This document shows positions 53,129-61,975 of a DNA stretch of 64,000 bases, piece by piece. The notes under the pieces are model-generated. The model searched no databases and was not told the DNA's origin. It saw only the letters and a program-made list of their open reading frames with translations. Where the stretch lies: NCBI RefSeq assembly GCF_051414115.1, contig NZ_JBLKNZ010000001.1, forward strand, positions 682,001 to 746,000, written 5' to 3'. The position numbers and the translations under genes were made by a program. This DNA comes from Halovenus marina (lineage in GTDB: Archaea; Halobacteriota; Halobacteria; Halobacteriales; Haloarculaceae). How positions within the stretch are numbered: position 1 is the first letter of the stretch; every line of letters begins with the position of its first letter.

Positions 53129-53201
53129 ACGACTGCTTCGAGTCGGCGGGCCAAAAAGATGTATCAGCGCCGACTGACGCAGAAGGAGACGGTAAGCCCA
53201 T

Positions 53202-53211
53202 CATAATTATG
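53202..53211 (+). promoter_or_regulatory. TATA-like palindrome upstream of the ABC exporter
   Basis: CATAATTATG is a perfect palindrome about 35-44 bp above the ABC ATPase ATG at 53246. It could be the TATA element, with a 5' leader of about a dozen bases. Confidence 0.4.
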
Positions 53212-53245
53212 AGGTACATGTTTCTCATCAGAGGCAAGAGTTCAC

Positions 53246-54166
53246 ATGGCAGCGATACAACTCGATGGACTGACAAAACACTTCGGTGACGTCGTCGCGG
53301 TCGACGATGTAGACCTCACAATCGAGGACGGCGAAATCTTCGGATTCCTCGGGCCGAACGGTGCTGGCAAGTCGACGACGATCGATATCCTGCTGGATTT
53401 CGTCCGGCCGACGTCGGGCACTGCGACGGTGCTCGGCTACGACGCACAGCGCGAGAGCGTCAAGGTTCGAGAGCGGATCGGGGTACTTCCCGACGCTTAC
53501 CACGTCTACGACCGGCTGACGGGTCGCCAGCACATGGACTTCGTGGTCGAATCGAAAGGGGTCGATGCGGACATCGACGCGATCATGGACAGAGTCGAGA
53601 TTCTGGAAGCCGCAGACCGGAAGGCGGGCGGCTACTCGAAGGGGATGCGCCAGCGACTCATCCTGTCGATGGCGCTCGTCGGTGAGCCGGATCTTCTGAT
53701 TCTCGACGAGCCGTCGACCGGACTCGACCCGAACGGCGCTCGGCAGATGCGGGAGATCATCAAGGCTGAAAACGACCGCGGCGCGACGGTCTTCTTTTCG
53801 AGCCACATCATGGAACAGGTCGAAGCCATCTGCGACCGCGTCGGGATCATCAACAAGGGACAACTGGTGGCCGTCGACTCCATCGACGGGCTTCGGGGGG
53901 CGACCGAGACGACGACGACACTCGACATTACCGTCTCGAACGCTGGCGAGGACAACCTCGCGATGGTTCGGTCGCTGGCGGGTGTCCAGAGCGCATCGCT
54001 GGATGGCGCGAACCTGCGAGTCACGATGAGCGGCGGGTCGAAGTTCGACGTGTTGAACGCGCTCGACGACGCTGGCGTCGCGGTCGGTGACTTTTCTGTC
54101 GACGAGTACTCCCTGGAGGACCTGTTCGTCCAGTACACGACCACCGACCAGGAGGTCGAAGCATGA
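53246..54166 (+). CDS. ABC transporter ATPase (NatA/CcmA type)
   Basis: The 306-residue ATPase has Walker A FLGPNGAGKSTTIDIL, signature GGYSKGMRQRLILSMAL, Walker B LLILDEPSTGLDPNG, and the H-loop FFSSHIMEQVE. The C-terminal 80 residues carry a small DUF4162-like domain. It is made with the ABC-2 permease that follows (4-bp overlap), so it is an exporter. The transported molecule is not evident. Confidence 0.92.
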   Translation: MAAIQLDGLTKHFGDVVAVDDVDLTIEDGEIFGFLGPNGAGKSTTIDILLDFVRPTSGTATVLGYDAQRESVKVRERIGVLPDAYHVYDRLTGRQHMDFVVESKGVDADIDAIMDRVEILEAADRKAGGYSKGMRQRLILSMALVGEPDLLILDEPSTGLDPNGARQMREIIKAENDRGATVFFSSHIMEQVEAICDRVGIINKGQLVAVDSIDGLRGATETTTTLDITVSNAGEDNLAMVRSLAGVQSASLDGANLRVTMSGGSKFDVLNALDDAGVAVGDFSVDEYSLEDLFVQYTTTDQEVEA

Positions 54167-55008
54167 GCTGGCTGGCCGTCGCGAAGAAGGACTTCCGGGA
54201 CGCGATTCAGTCGCGGGCGCTCTGGTCGCTCGTCGCCGTGTTCGTCGTCCTGGCGTCGCTGATCTCGTATGCCTACACGGAGTTCCCAGCGACTATCGCT
54301 GAGACCGAGGAGGCGACCGTCGGCGGTCTCGTCTTTTTCATGACGAGCATCGTCGGTCTGTTCGTCTCGCTGACGGCTATCGTCATCTGTTACAAGTCCC
54401 TCGCTGGCGAGCGTGAAATCGGCAGCATCAAACTGATGCTCTCGCTGCCTCACACCCGCGGTGACGTCTTCCTCGGTAAACTGATCGGCCGGTCGGCCGT
54501 GCTCGTGAGCGCGCTGGCTGTCGGGCTTCTCATCGGCTACGGCGTCGGATTCGCGCTGCTTGGCACCGTCGAGATCACCCCAGTACTGCTGTTTTTGCTG
54601 ATGACGCTCGTCTTTAGCGTGGCCTACGTCGGGATCATCGTCTCGATCTCGGCAAGCACCGGCTCGACGACGCGCGCAACCACGTTCGCAATCGGATTCT
54701 TCCTCCTGTTCGAACTCCTCTGGGACGCGGTTCCGCTGCTGGTCGTCTACGTTGTTAACGGCCTCTCGCTTCCGGAGACGACACCCGACTGGGTGTATCT
54801 AATCACGCAAATCCCGCCGTCGTCGTCGTATCTCCTGTCGCTTATCGCGCTGTTGCCCGACATCGCCGACAGCGTCGGTGCTGGCACCGGGTCCGAAGAG
54901 GTCGACGTCTTCTACGGTACCCCGGAGCTTGGCTTTGTCATTCTCCTGTTTTGGCTTGTCGTCCCGGCTCTCATCGGCTATCGTCGGTTTCGCAGCGCCG
55001 ACCTGTAG
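54163..55008 (+). CDS. ABC-2 type permease
   Basis: A 281-residue membrane protein of the ABC-2 type, with six membrane segments: the first near 18-38 (LWSLVAVFVVLASLISYAY), then 60-80, 100-125, 140-165, 175-200, and 250-275. The cytoplasmic segment GEREIGSIKLMLSLPHTRGDVFLGKLIGR is typical of NosY/Yhh-type exporters. It is coupled to the ATPase gene. Confidence 0.88.
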   Translation: MSWLAVAKKDFRDAIQSRALWSLVAVFVVLASLISYAYTEFPATIAETEEATVGGLVFFMTSIVGLFVSLTAIVICYKSLAGEREIGSIKLMLSLPHTRGDVFLGKLIGRSAVLVSALAVGLLIGYGVGFALLGTVEITPVLLFLLMTLVFSVAYVGIIVSISASTGSTTRATTFAIGFFLLFELLWDAVPLLVVYVVNGLSLPETTPDWVYLITQIPPSSSYLLSLIALLPDIADSVGAGTGSEEVDVFYGTPELGFVILLFWLVVPALIGYRRFRSADL

Positions 55009-55163
55009 CCCGGATCGCGTCTCGTTGGCATCGACTGTCGCGACCGGCGGCACGCTTGCACGCCTCGCGGCAACCGACGACGTCACACCCGAGTCGAAAC
55101 CACCGGGGCGGTACTCGCCCCCGATAGTACGACACGGCTCACATATCCCAAACAGGCATCTCC

Positions 55164-56015
55164 ATGAGTGACAGACCGACATCGGACACGCGGCGGTTGC
55201 ATCGCTTCAGACGGCGAGTCACGCCGTTTGGGTTCCCCCTCATCTATCTCGGCTGGGCCTATCTCTTCTGGCTCCCGCTCTTTGGCTCCAGTACGTCCGT
55301 CTGGTCGTTCCCCAACGTGTTGTTCTTCCTCGTCGGCGGGTCGAGTCCCCTCCTCGCTGGCCTCGTCATGGCGTACGCCACCGGCGGGAAAGCGCGGGTC
55401 CGCGACCTCTGGGATCGGATAGTCGATGTCGGCCGAATCGCGCCGAAGTGGTGGGTCATCGTGCTTGGGTTCTGGCTGGCGTTCGACCTCGTGATGGCCG
55501 GTGGGGCCGTTCTCGTCGGCGCGAGCGACCAGCCGATCACTATCGATCCGGAACTACTGACCGACCCCGGAGCGATGGGGTTCGCGATACTGCTGTCGTT
55601 TGTCTTTCCGCTGGTCGAGGAGGTCGGACTTCGCGGCTACTATCTCGACCAGTTACAGCACCGCTTCGGGCCGACGGCCGCCGGACTCCTCAACGGCGGA
55701 ACGTGGGCAGTCTGGCACGCGCCGTTCGTCTGGTTTCCCGGCTACTACGACGACTTGACGTTCTCCCCGGAAATCTGGTGGTGGCTCCCCTCGATTGTCC
55801 TCCAGACGCTGCTCATCGTCTGGGTGTACAACAACACACGCCGGAGTATTCTGGCGGTGCTGCTGTTTCACGGCATGATGAACTTTACCGGTCTCGTCAT
55901 CGGACTCGCTCCCGAAATGCAACCGTTCAACCTCCTCGGCGTCGCGGTACTGTCGGTCGTCCTCGTCGTCCACTGGCGGAACATTCCTCGGCATCCGGCG
56001 GGACACCGACAGTGA
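55164..56015 (+). CDS. CPBP-family intramembrane protease
   Basis: The 283-residue protein has about eight membrane segments. The CPBP/ABI motifs are EEVGLRGYYLDQLQHRFG (EExxxR), VWHAPFVWFPG (second His) and LFHGMMNFTG (HxxxN). Members are type II CAAX-prenyl endopeptidase-like or immunity proteins. The gene follows the ABC exporter by 155 bp and may or may not belong to it. Confidence 0.88.
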   Translation: MSDRPTSDTRRLHRFRRRVTPFGFPLIYLGWAYLFWLPLFGSSTSVWSFPNVLFFLVGGSSPLLAGLVMAYATGGKARVRDLWDRIVDVGRIAPKWWVIVLGFWLAFDLVMAGGAVLVGASDQPITIDPELLTDPGAMGFAILLSFVFPLVEEVGLRGYYLDQLQHRFGPTAAGLLNGGTWAVWHAPFVWFPGYYDDLTFSPEIWWWLPSIVLQTLLIVWVYNNTRRSILAVLLFHGMMNFTGLVIGLAPEMQPFNLLGVAVLSVVLVVHWRNIPRHPAGHRQ

Positions 56016-56032
56016 CGAGACGCCGCTCGGGA

Positions 56033-57460
56033 TCAGTCGAGTTCAGCCCGTAGCAACTGTTCGCCAGCGTCGAGTAAGGCAGTGACTCGCTCCTCGCTCG
56101 GCGCTTCCGCGTAGACCCGGAGTTTCGGCTCCGTCCCCGAGGGGCGTACCAGCAGCCAACTGTCGTCGACGAGCCGGATCTTGAACCCGTCGACGGTCTG
56201 CACGCCAGCGACCTCCGTTCCCGCGACTCGGTCGGGGACTGCCCCATCGAGCGCGTCGATGACGGCGGCCTTCCGGTCGTCCGGACAGTCGATGCTCCGT
56301 CGGCTCTGTACGATCTGTCCGTGGGCGTCGACCAGCGCGTCGATCCGGTCATCGAGTGGTCGTTCGGTGTGTGCTGCTGCGAGCAAGAGCGCGAGCAACA
56401 CGCCGTCCTTGTTGTGTAGATGCGCCCCGATTCCGTAGCCGCCGCTCTCCTCGCCGCCAGCGATGGCGTCGTGTTCGTCCATCGCCGCCGCGACCCACTT
56501 GAACCCGACCGCGGTTTCGTGAACGTCCTGTCCTGCCTCGCGAGCAACGCGGTCGACGAGACTGCTCGTCGAGACGGTTCGAACCGCGTCGCCGGGTTCG
56601 TACCGGTCGAGTAGATACTCGTACAGGACTGCAAGCAACACGTTCGGGTCGAGAAAGCCACGCGCAGGCGTGACGACACCCAGTCGGTCCGCGTCGCCGT
56701 CGTTGATAAATCCCAGATCGACGTCGCCAGCGTTCACCGCCGCGAGCAACTGCTCTGCGTGTTCCGGGAGCGGTTCCGGCGGCGTGCCGCCGAAGGTTGG
56801 GTCCCGCGTACAGCGATAGCTGGTGACCGTCGCCCCGCAGTCTTCGAGCAACGCATTTGTGACCCCGCGACCGCTCCCGTGCATCGCGTCGTAGCCAATC
56901 TCGACCCCGTCGAGGTCAGCGTCGACGAACGACTCGGCGTGAGCACAGTACGGGTCACGCAGGTCCACTTCCGTGATGAGTGCCTGCCACTCCCGGTCGA
57001 TTGCCGAGAGTTCGACCGTCTCGACTGGTGTCTCTAGCGTTGCGAGGATGTCTTCGAGTGCGTCCGTCGTCGCCGGAAGGGCTGGCGAACCGGTCTCGGT
57101 GAGGAACTTGACGCCGTTGTACTCCGGCGGGTTGTGCGAGGCGGTCACCATCAGCCCGCCAGCGTAGTCCCCCTCCCGGACGGTCCAGGCGAGCGCTGGC
57201 GTCGGACAGTCCCTGTCGCTTACGGTCACGTCTCGGCCACTGCTGGCGACGGCCGCGGCGAGTTGGTCGGCTGCGTCCCGGGAGTGTTCGCGGGCGTCGT
57301 AGCCGACCGCGACTGGCCCCGTCGCGTTCCGCTCGTCGAGCAGCGTCGCGACTGCGCGTCCGATAGCGCCGACGCGGTCGAGGGTGAACGCCTCGCCCGC
57401 CGCGCGCCAGCCGTCGGTCCCGAACTCCATCATCTCGTAGGGGTAGTCACCAGCGCCCAT
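56033..57460 (-). CDS. Phosphohexomutase (phosphoglucomutase/phosphomannomutase)
   Basis: The 475-residue enzyme moves phosphate between C6 and C1 of a hexose or aminohexose. Motifs are LMVTASHNPPEYNGVKF with the phosphoserine (about residue 100), DGDADRLGVV for magnesium (about 240), GGEESGGYG (about 330) and the phosphate site RPSGTEPKLRVYAE near the end. Whether it acts on glucose, mannose or glucosamine cannot be decided. It is monocistronic. Confidence 0.93.
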   Translation of the reverse strand: MGAGDYPYEMMEFGTDGWRAAGEAFTLDRVGAIGRAVATLLDERNATGPVAVGYDAREHSRDAADQLAAAVASSGRDVTVSDRDCPTPALAWTVREGDYAGGLMVTASHNPPEYNGVKFLTETGSPALPATTDALEDILATLETPVETVELSAIDREWQALITEVDLRDPYCAHAESFVDADLDGVEIGYDAMHGSGRGVTNALLEDCGATVTSYRCTRDPTFGGTPPEPLPEHAEQLLAAVNAGDVDLGFINDGDADRLGVVTPARGFLDPNVLLAVLYEYLLDRYEPGDAVRTVSTSSLVDRVAREAGQDVHETAVGFKWVAAAMDEHDAIAGGEESGGYGIGAHLHNKDGVLLALLLAAAHTERPLDDRIDALVDAHGQIVQSRRSIDCPDDRKAAVIDALDGAVPDRVAGTEVAGVQTVDGFKIRLVDDSWLLVRPSGTEPKLRVYAEAPSEERVTALLDAGEQLLRAELD

Positions 57461-57969
57461 ACGCGAGCGTGACGGCGTGTCATAATAAAGAATGGCGCTT
57501 ACCGAACGCGATGAACCATTATTGACTGCTCTGGTTCACAACCGCCAGGGGTGAATACAGGGTGCATATCACTCAGCCGAAGCAGACCTAAAAATGGAGT
57601 CGTGGTTCGGTCAATACAGAGAGTTAAATTCGTGAGTGATGATTCACTCGCTAGTCGAACGAGTGGCTCCCATTCTTGTGGGCGGCCATCTCTTATCAGC
57701 CATACAAACATTCTGCCGTGAGATAAAGATGTTGGAACTATTACTAAACCGTGTGGACTGGGCCTTCCGGGAAAGACGTGCCGTCATGGATAATCAACGT
57801 TGTATTGGGGGTTCTCTCCTGTTGACTGATGGTCTCCAGCACTGTGATTTACATAGGGTAGGACTCACTGCTTGGAGTAGTGATGGCTATGCAGGGGGCG
57901 ACTAGATCCGCTAGACCGCTGTTTTGTAGTCAGTTGCTCAAGCACCGTGATGTGGAATCGGACGAGCGG
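57461..57969. other. AT-richer gene-poor spacer
   Basis: About 500 bp between the phosphohexomutase and the secreted-protein gene show no supported gene. Short open frames at 57499-57711 (minus) and 57636-57905 (plus) do not resemble haloarchaeal proteins: they are not acidic and overlap each other. A hairpin lies at 57634-57649 (GAGTGA-TGAT-TCACTC). The composition is visibly less GC-rich than the neighbours, consistent with foreign or decayed DNA. Confidence 0.5.
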
Positions 57970-58605
57970 TTAGCTACCCACGTCTGAGACGGTCCTGTTC
58001 TGGAGATCTACGATGGCCCTGAGGGGATCACGTTCCCCATCGGAAACTGACACCTCAACCTGCGCAACACCCTTCACGTAATCCGGTTGTCTCCGGAGGA
58101 TGACACTGTCCTTTTTCTTGTCGAACGTTATGTTCGAAGTGTCGAAACTACCGGTGATGGTTTCTCCGGTTGCATTCGTCAGTTCGAAATCCGCTATCGT
58201 TATAGAATGGTCAGCGGTGAGTTTCCGAACCGGACTGACGACGAGGTTGTAGGAAGTAACACTATCGAGATACTGCTGTACGGTCTCGTTGTTGCGTGCT
58301 ATTTCGGCCGCACGTTCTTGTTCGGACTCGGATAGCGGCGATGTCCGCTGGGTGTTGACAGAGACCGCTCCGTTCTGATCGACAATTTCGACGCTATCGA
58401 CATTCGACATGTTCTTGACGACTGTTTGATTTTCCTCTCCGTCTGAGACACTAATCCCATCACCGGTGACGCTCACCGTTGGTCCTGCATTGTCTCCACT
58501 GATGGTGTTGCCAACGCCGAGTGCGACGCCAGAGGATCCGAGACTGACCCCGACGAGGCAGAGCGCAAGTAGAGCAGTGACACGGAGGTGAATGTCGCTA
58601 GCCAT
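57970..58605 (-). CDS. Secreted protein, unknown
   Basis: The protein of 211 residues starts with a signal peptide (about 1-28; ALLALCLVGVSLGSSGVALG). The mature part has short strands and a central polar helix region (SPLSESEQERAAEIARNNETVQQYLDSVTSYNLVV) and is rich in Ser, Thr, Val and Asp. No domain is recognised. ATG 58605 is preferred because the signal begins there; another ATG lies at 58635. It is divergent from the membrane winged-helix regulator and shares its operator region. Confidence 0.72.
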   Translation of the reverse strand: MASDIHLRVTALLALCLVGVSLGSSGVALGVGNTISGDNAGPTVSVTGDGISVSDGEENQTVVKNMSNVDSVEIVDQNGAVSVNTQRTSPLSESEQERAAEIARNNETVQQYLDSVTSYNLVVSPVRKLTADHSITIADFELTNATGETITGSFDTSNITFDKKKDSVILRRQPDYVKGVAQVEVSVSDGERDPLRAIVDLQNRTVSDVGS

Positions 58606-58645
58606 CTCGTTATGTTGTTGGGTGAAAGGCCACATGAGCGTTGTG

Positions 58646-58682
58646 TTGAAACGCGTTTCAAACCCGTTTCACGGCTGTTTCA
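58646..58682. promoter_or_regulatory. Iterated GTTTCA operator, 11-bp spacing
   Basis: TTGAAACGCGTTTCAA (58646-58661) is a perfect 16-bp palindrome. Its GTTTCA half recurs at 58655, 58666 and 58677, exactly one helical turn apart. The cluster sits between two divergent genes, one of which encodes a winged-helix regulator. This is a typical layout for cooperative binding by that regulator. Confidence 0.6.
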
Positions 58683-58752
58683 GGGCTACTCCGCCCAATT
58701 CAGCCCAAAGAAAATCGACGGTGATTAGGGGAAGCCACAGACAGGGTGGAAC

Positions 58753-59298
58753 ATGAAGGCGAAGTCCCTCCACAGCGGGCATCTCGTTGCGGCCGTCGTC
58801 TTTCTCGCGGGAACGCTCGTACTCGCGGTCCAACTTTTGAGCCCTACCCCGGTCGTCGTTTCTGTCGGAGAGAACAACACAAACGTTGCCGAACTCGGCG
58901 GCTACTTCGGCTATCGTGACGTTGCTGTCGCAGCTGTGTCTGCCTGTGCAGTTGGTGCAAGTGGAACGTATCTTCTCATAGCTGGCCAGGCGTCCACGGG
59001 AAACGATGCGTCCGCCCCAGTGACTGAAACAGATGCGAACGACGCATCTGACCCATCAGAGGAACTCCTCGAAGCACGTCGAGAGGAGTGGGAAGAGACT
59101 GCCGACCGGTTGGCAGACAACGAGGCTGAAATCTATCAAGCGGTCTTAGAAGCCGACGGTGTGCTGGCACAGTCGGACATCGTTGAGCGAACCGATCTCT
59201 CGAAGGCGACAGTCAGTCGGTCGCTGGATAGTCTTGAAACCAAGAACCTCGTTGAGCGGAAACGTCGCGGTATGGGTAATGTCGTCCTGTTGCTCTGA
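58753..59298 (+). CDS. Membrane-anchored winged-helix regulator
   Basis: The 181-residue protein has two membrane segments (about 11-30, LVAAVVFLAGTLVLAVQLL, and 56-78, VAVAAVSACAVGASGTYLLIAG) flanking a short outer loop with NNTN, an acidic linker and coiled helix (90-125), then a MarR-like winged-helix domain (about 125-181; EIYQAVLEADGVLAQSDIVERTDLSKATVSRSLDSLETKNLVERKRRG). It should bind DNA while attached to the membrane. GTTTCA repeats lie just upstream, a likely autoregulatory site. Confidence 0.82.
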   Translation: MKAKSLHSGHLVAAVVFLAGTLVLAVQLLSPTPVVVSVGENNTNVAELGGYFGYRDVAVAAVSACAVGASGTYLLIAGQASTGNDASAPVTETDANDASDPSEELLEARREEWEETADRLADNEAEIYQAVLEADGVLAQSDIVERTDLSKATVSRSLDSLETKNLVERKRRGMGNVVLLL

Positions 59299-59456
59299 AA
59301 CGGCTGCAAACAGTCTGTAAAGGCGTTGCGAACTAGTTTCGGAACACGTTAACAACGGGTCTCTAAGGGGGTTTTCATATAACGGTGGGGTGAGTGCCGC
59401 GGGCGACAGGCCAGCGAAGCGGTGGTCCGCTCGCCTGCAGGCGCTCGCCACACAGA

Positions 59457-59867
59457 ATGAAATCGAAACTATTCGCACTCGCGCTCGCCGCGGCTGCAGT
59501 CATGGCAGTCGGCGTTGGCGGCGTGGCCGCCGCCGACGGCGCGAGTCCCGACACGGTACAGATCGACGATCAGTCTGCAGAGCAGACCGAAGACGCTGAG
59601 GACGACGAGGCAACGAAGTTGACAGCCGACGACTCGTTCAGCATGGACCTCGAGGAGAAGCAGATGCGGAGTAACGGTGACGGTGTAATTGTGGTCTCGC
59701 TGGAGGGCGACTTCTCCGGCTTCCCCGCGAGTTTCGACGAACCCGTTGAGCCGCCCGAGGAAGATCACGATTACGACCAGAAGCTTACCGCCGATCAGGC
59801 ATTTACTGGGACTCTGGCCGGATTCTCCATCGGTACTGACGCCGGTGTGAGTCTGGTAGCCCAGTAA
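59457..59867 (+). CDS. Small secreted protein, unknown
   Basis: The protein of 136 residues has a signal peptide (about 1-27; LFALALAAAAVMAVGVGGVAAADG), followed by a very acidic segment (TEDAEDDEATK) and a mixed domain ending SLVAQ. The segments TADDSFSMDLEEKQM and TADQAFTGTLAGFSI look like a pair of short repeats (TADxxF). No family is recognised. It follows the regulator by 158 bp and may be its target. Confidence 0.68.
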   Translation: MKSKLFALALAAAAVMAVGVGGVAAADGASPDTVQIDDQSAEQTEDAEDDEATKLTADDSFSMDLEEKQMRSNGDGVIVVSLEGDFSGFPASFDEPVEPPEEDHDYDQKLTADQAFTGTLAGFSIGTDAGVSLVAQ

Positions 59868-60214
59868 CTGCTGAGGGCCTCGCGCTCCGATTCGTTGCTC
59901 TCCCAAACGGGTTCTCTCCCGTTTTTCTCTCCGTTGTTCGGAATCCGACTAGCACAAAGGTGCTTTAGCTTAGGTGGCCCTATACTGCTGGCTGTCCGTT
60001 CGTACAGATATTCGCCACCCCGGGATGGCGAATTCGCTCAAAATGGGACAGCCAGCAGTGTAAGCAGTCGATCCAGTAATCGTGGGAAAGAATTTATCAG
60101 CGTCTGCTGTATCTTCTCTCTGTCTCTTGACGCCAGCCAGTACCAATCTCGCCTCTGCGATAGTTGTTTCACCAGTGTAGAGAAGAACCGAACGAATCTT
60201 GATCGGACCGATCG
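59868..60214. other. 347-bp spacer holding an inverted-repeat element
   Basis: No gene is supported here. Apart from the inverted-repeat element described separately (59984-60059), the sequence after 60060 is AT-richer and contains no start codon with a convincing protein. It separates the accessory patch from the chemotaxis-side genes. Confidence 0.5.
59984..60059. repeat. 76-bp element with 14-bp perfect inverted ends
   Basis: ACTGCTGGCTGTCC (59984-59997) pairs exactly with GGACAGCCAGCAGT (60046-60059). Inside, ATTCGCCA (60010-60017) pairs with TGGCGAAT (60026-60033) around CCCCGGGA, so the whole can fold into a hairpin with a nested arm. It may be a MITE or a relic end of an insertion sequence. 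Confidence 0.6.
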
Positions 60215-60658
60215 TCAGGCTTCCTCGCCCGCCTCGTCGTCCGCGCCGCCTGCCTTCTCGGCGAGGATCTCTGCGCCCTGTTCGGAGAGTTCGGGGACGA
60301 CGTCGGCGTTCGTGACCTTCGTTATCTCGTCGATGTTCCCCGAGAGCACGTACAGCGCGTCCTGCGGGTTCGGGTAGACCATCATGTAGCCGTGTTCGCC
60401 CATCGTGATGAGTTGGGTGTCGGAGACGGCGACCTGCTCGTTCTGGATGGTCGCTGCGACGGCCGGGAGCGCCGCCGGGCGGCCGTCGTCGTCTTCCTCG
60501 GTGACCATCCGGATGTGGACGTCGTCGAAGCCGAGTTCGTCTTTGTACTCCTTGATGACTTCCGCGCAGGCGACCAGGTCGCGCGTGACCGCCGTCTTGT
60601 GTTCGTTCTCGTGTTCGCCCTCGTAACAGTGCTGGCAGACCCGGAGTTCAAGCCGCAT
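60215..60658 (-). CDS. Conserved haloarchaeal protein with CxxC, unknown
   Basis: The 147-residue protein begins MRLELRVCQHCYEGEHENEH: a CxxC followed by His and Glu residues that may bind metal. The rest (AVTRDLVACAEVIKEYKDELGFDDVHIRMVTEEDDDGRPAALPAVAATI) is mixed alpha/beta and the tail is acidic and Ala-rich. I do not recognise a named function. It is the last gene on this strand after the HEAT/cheR/cheA operon, with a 90-bp gap. Confidence 0.72.
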   Translation of the reverse strand: MRLELRVCQHCYEGEHENEHKTAVTRDLVACAEVIKEYKDELGFDDVHIRMVTEEDDDGRPAALPAVAATIQNEQVAVSDTQLITMGEHGYMMVYPNPQDALYVLSGNIDEITKVTNADVVPELSEQGAEILAEKAGGADDEAGEEA

Positions 60659-60748
60659 TATCAGAGGTTACGCGCTGAGCGAAAAGAGCGTTCCGTTCGA
60701 GTGTTGCCGTCTCGTGGCGTGACACCGGGACTTCTGCCGACTGCCGAC

Positions 60749-61975
60749 TCACCGCCGTCCGCCGAGTTTCGAGAGCGCGGAGAACACCTGCTGGCGAACC
60801 TGTTCATCCTCGGTGGCGTCCAGCAGTTTGTCGAGGCGTTCCGCGGTTTCCTCGTCACCGATCTTGCCCAGCACGAACGCCGCCTGTCCGCGGGCTTGCC
60901 CGTCCATGTCGGGGTTTTCGACCACGTCGAGCAGTTCCCGCTCGACGTAGGTGCCGCCGATTTCTGCGAGGCTCGTCGCGGCGAACTGCTGGGTCATCTG
61001 GCCGCCGTCTTCGAGCGCCGTGATGAGCGCGTCCACCGCGTCACGGTTCTCCTCGTCATCGAGCACCCGGCCCAGAAGCCACGCCGTGTTGCGTCGCTGT
61101 GCTGGCTGAGTGCTCTCGTCGAGGATTTCGACGAGCGGCGCGACGACCGTTTCGTCTTCTGTCTCCGAAAGCTGACCGACGACTGTCTCGCGGATCTCGT
61201 GGCTCTTGTCGGTTGGGACGTTCGAGAGCAGTTCGATGAGCGAAAACACTGCAGTCCGTTGCACGACATCAGAGGGGTCGGCGAGCGCGTCGACGAGGTG
61301 CTCGACGGGGCGGTCGTTCTCGAACTTCCCGAATCCGTTCACCGCGATCCGTCGGACGCGCTCGCTGTCGTCGTCGTAGAGTTGCAACAGCGCCTGCAGC
61401 GCCTGTCTGTTCCCGATCCGACCGAGCGCCTGCGCGGCGTCGAGACGGACCGCCGCCTTCGGATCCCCGAGCAGGCCCGTGAGTGCGTCGGTCGCACGCG
61501 CGTCACCGATCTCACCGCAGGCCCGTGCTGCCCGAGCGCGAACTCGCGGATCGCTGTCATCGAACCGTTCGGTCAGCGGTCCGACGGCGTCGGCGTCACC
61601 AATCTCACCGAGCGCGTTGGCTGCGGCCATCCGCAGTTCCGGAACACCCGCGTCGAGCGCGCGAATAAAGGCCTTCGCCTTCATCCAATCCGCCCCGTCT
61701 TCGAGGTCCACGTCGGCCATGCTGGTGAGCAGTGCTTCGAGTGCGTCCTGTCCCAGTTGGTCGAGCGCGTCGATAGCGGCTGCGACGACGGTGTCTGACT
61801 CGTCGGTGTCGACGGCCCGCACGAGCGCGTTGACGATGTCACCCCGGTCGTCGTGTTCGTCGAGTTGACCGAGCAACTCGGCGGCCCGACTCCGGACGGT
61901 CTCGTTCTGTGACTCCCGGAGCACCCTGATGAGTTCCTGTGCGTCGCCGTCGCGTTCGTATTCGTACAGAGACAT
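60749..61975 (-). CDS. HEAT-repeat protein of the chemotaxis operon
   Basis: The 408-residue protein consists of about a dozen HEAT/PBS-lyase repeats, for example VRARAARACGEIGDARATDALTGLLGDPKAAVRLDAAQALGRIGNRQALQALLQLYDD. In Halobacterium a HEAT-repeat protein in the che cluster (OE2401F) interacts with CheY, CheD and the archaellum adaptor proteins, so this is a likely counterpart. Its start overlaps the cheR stop by 1 bp. It probably contributes to coupling chemotaxis with the archaellum motor. Confidence 0.87.
   Translation of the reverse strand: MSLYEYERDGDAQELIRVLRESQNETVRSRAAELLGQLDEHDDRGDIVNALVRAVDTDESDTVVAAAIDALDQLGQDALEALLTSMADVDLEDGADWMKAKAFIRALDAGVPELRMAAANALGEIGDADAVGPLTERFDDSDPRVRARAARACGEIGDARATDALTGLLGDPKAAVRLDAAQALGRIGNRQALQALLQLYDDDSERVRRIAVNGFGKFENDRPVEHLVDALADPSDVVQRTAVFSLIELLSNVPTDKSHEIRETVVGQLSETEDETVVAPLVEILDESTQPAQRRNTAWLLGRVLDDEENRDAVDALITALEDGGQMTQQFAATSLAEIGGTYVERELLDVVENPDMDGQARGQAAFVLGKIGDEETAERLDKLLDATEDEQVRQQVFSALSKLGGRR

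Noticed and set aside
50282..53276. Two 605-residue open frames on the minus strand
   Set aside because: They shadow the NAD kinase fusion and the reductase; the second is Arg-rich and runs over several real genes.
53246..56015. ABC exporter plus CPBP protease as a bacteriocin-like immunity system
   Set aside because: No small precursor peptide gene is visible and the CPBP gene is separated by 155 bp; the pairing is too common to support the claim.
57636..57905. 89-codon plus-strand frame in the spacer
   Set aside because: Not acidic, no recognisable domain, no promoter at the right distance and overlapped by another short frame.
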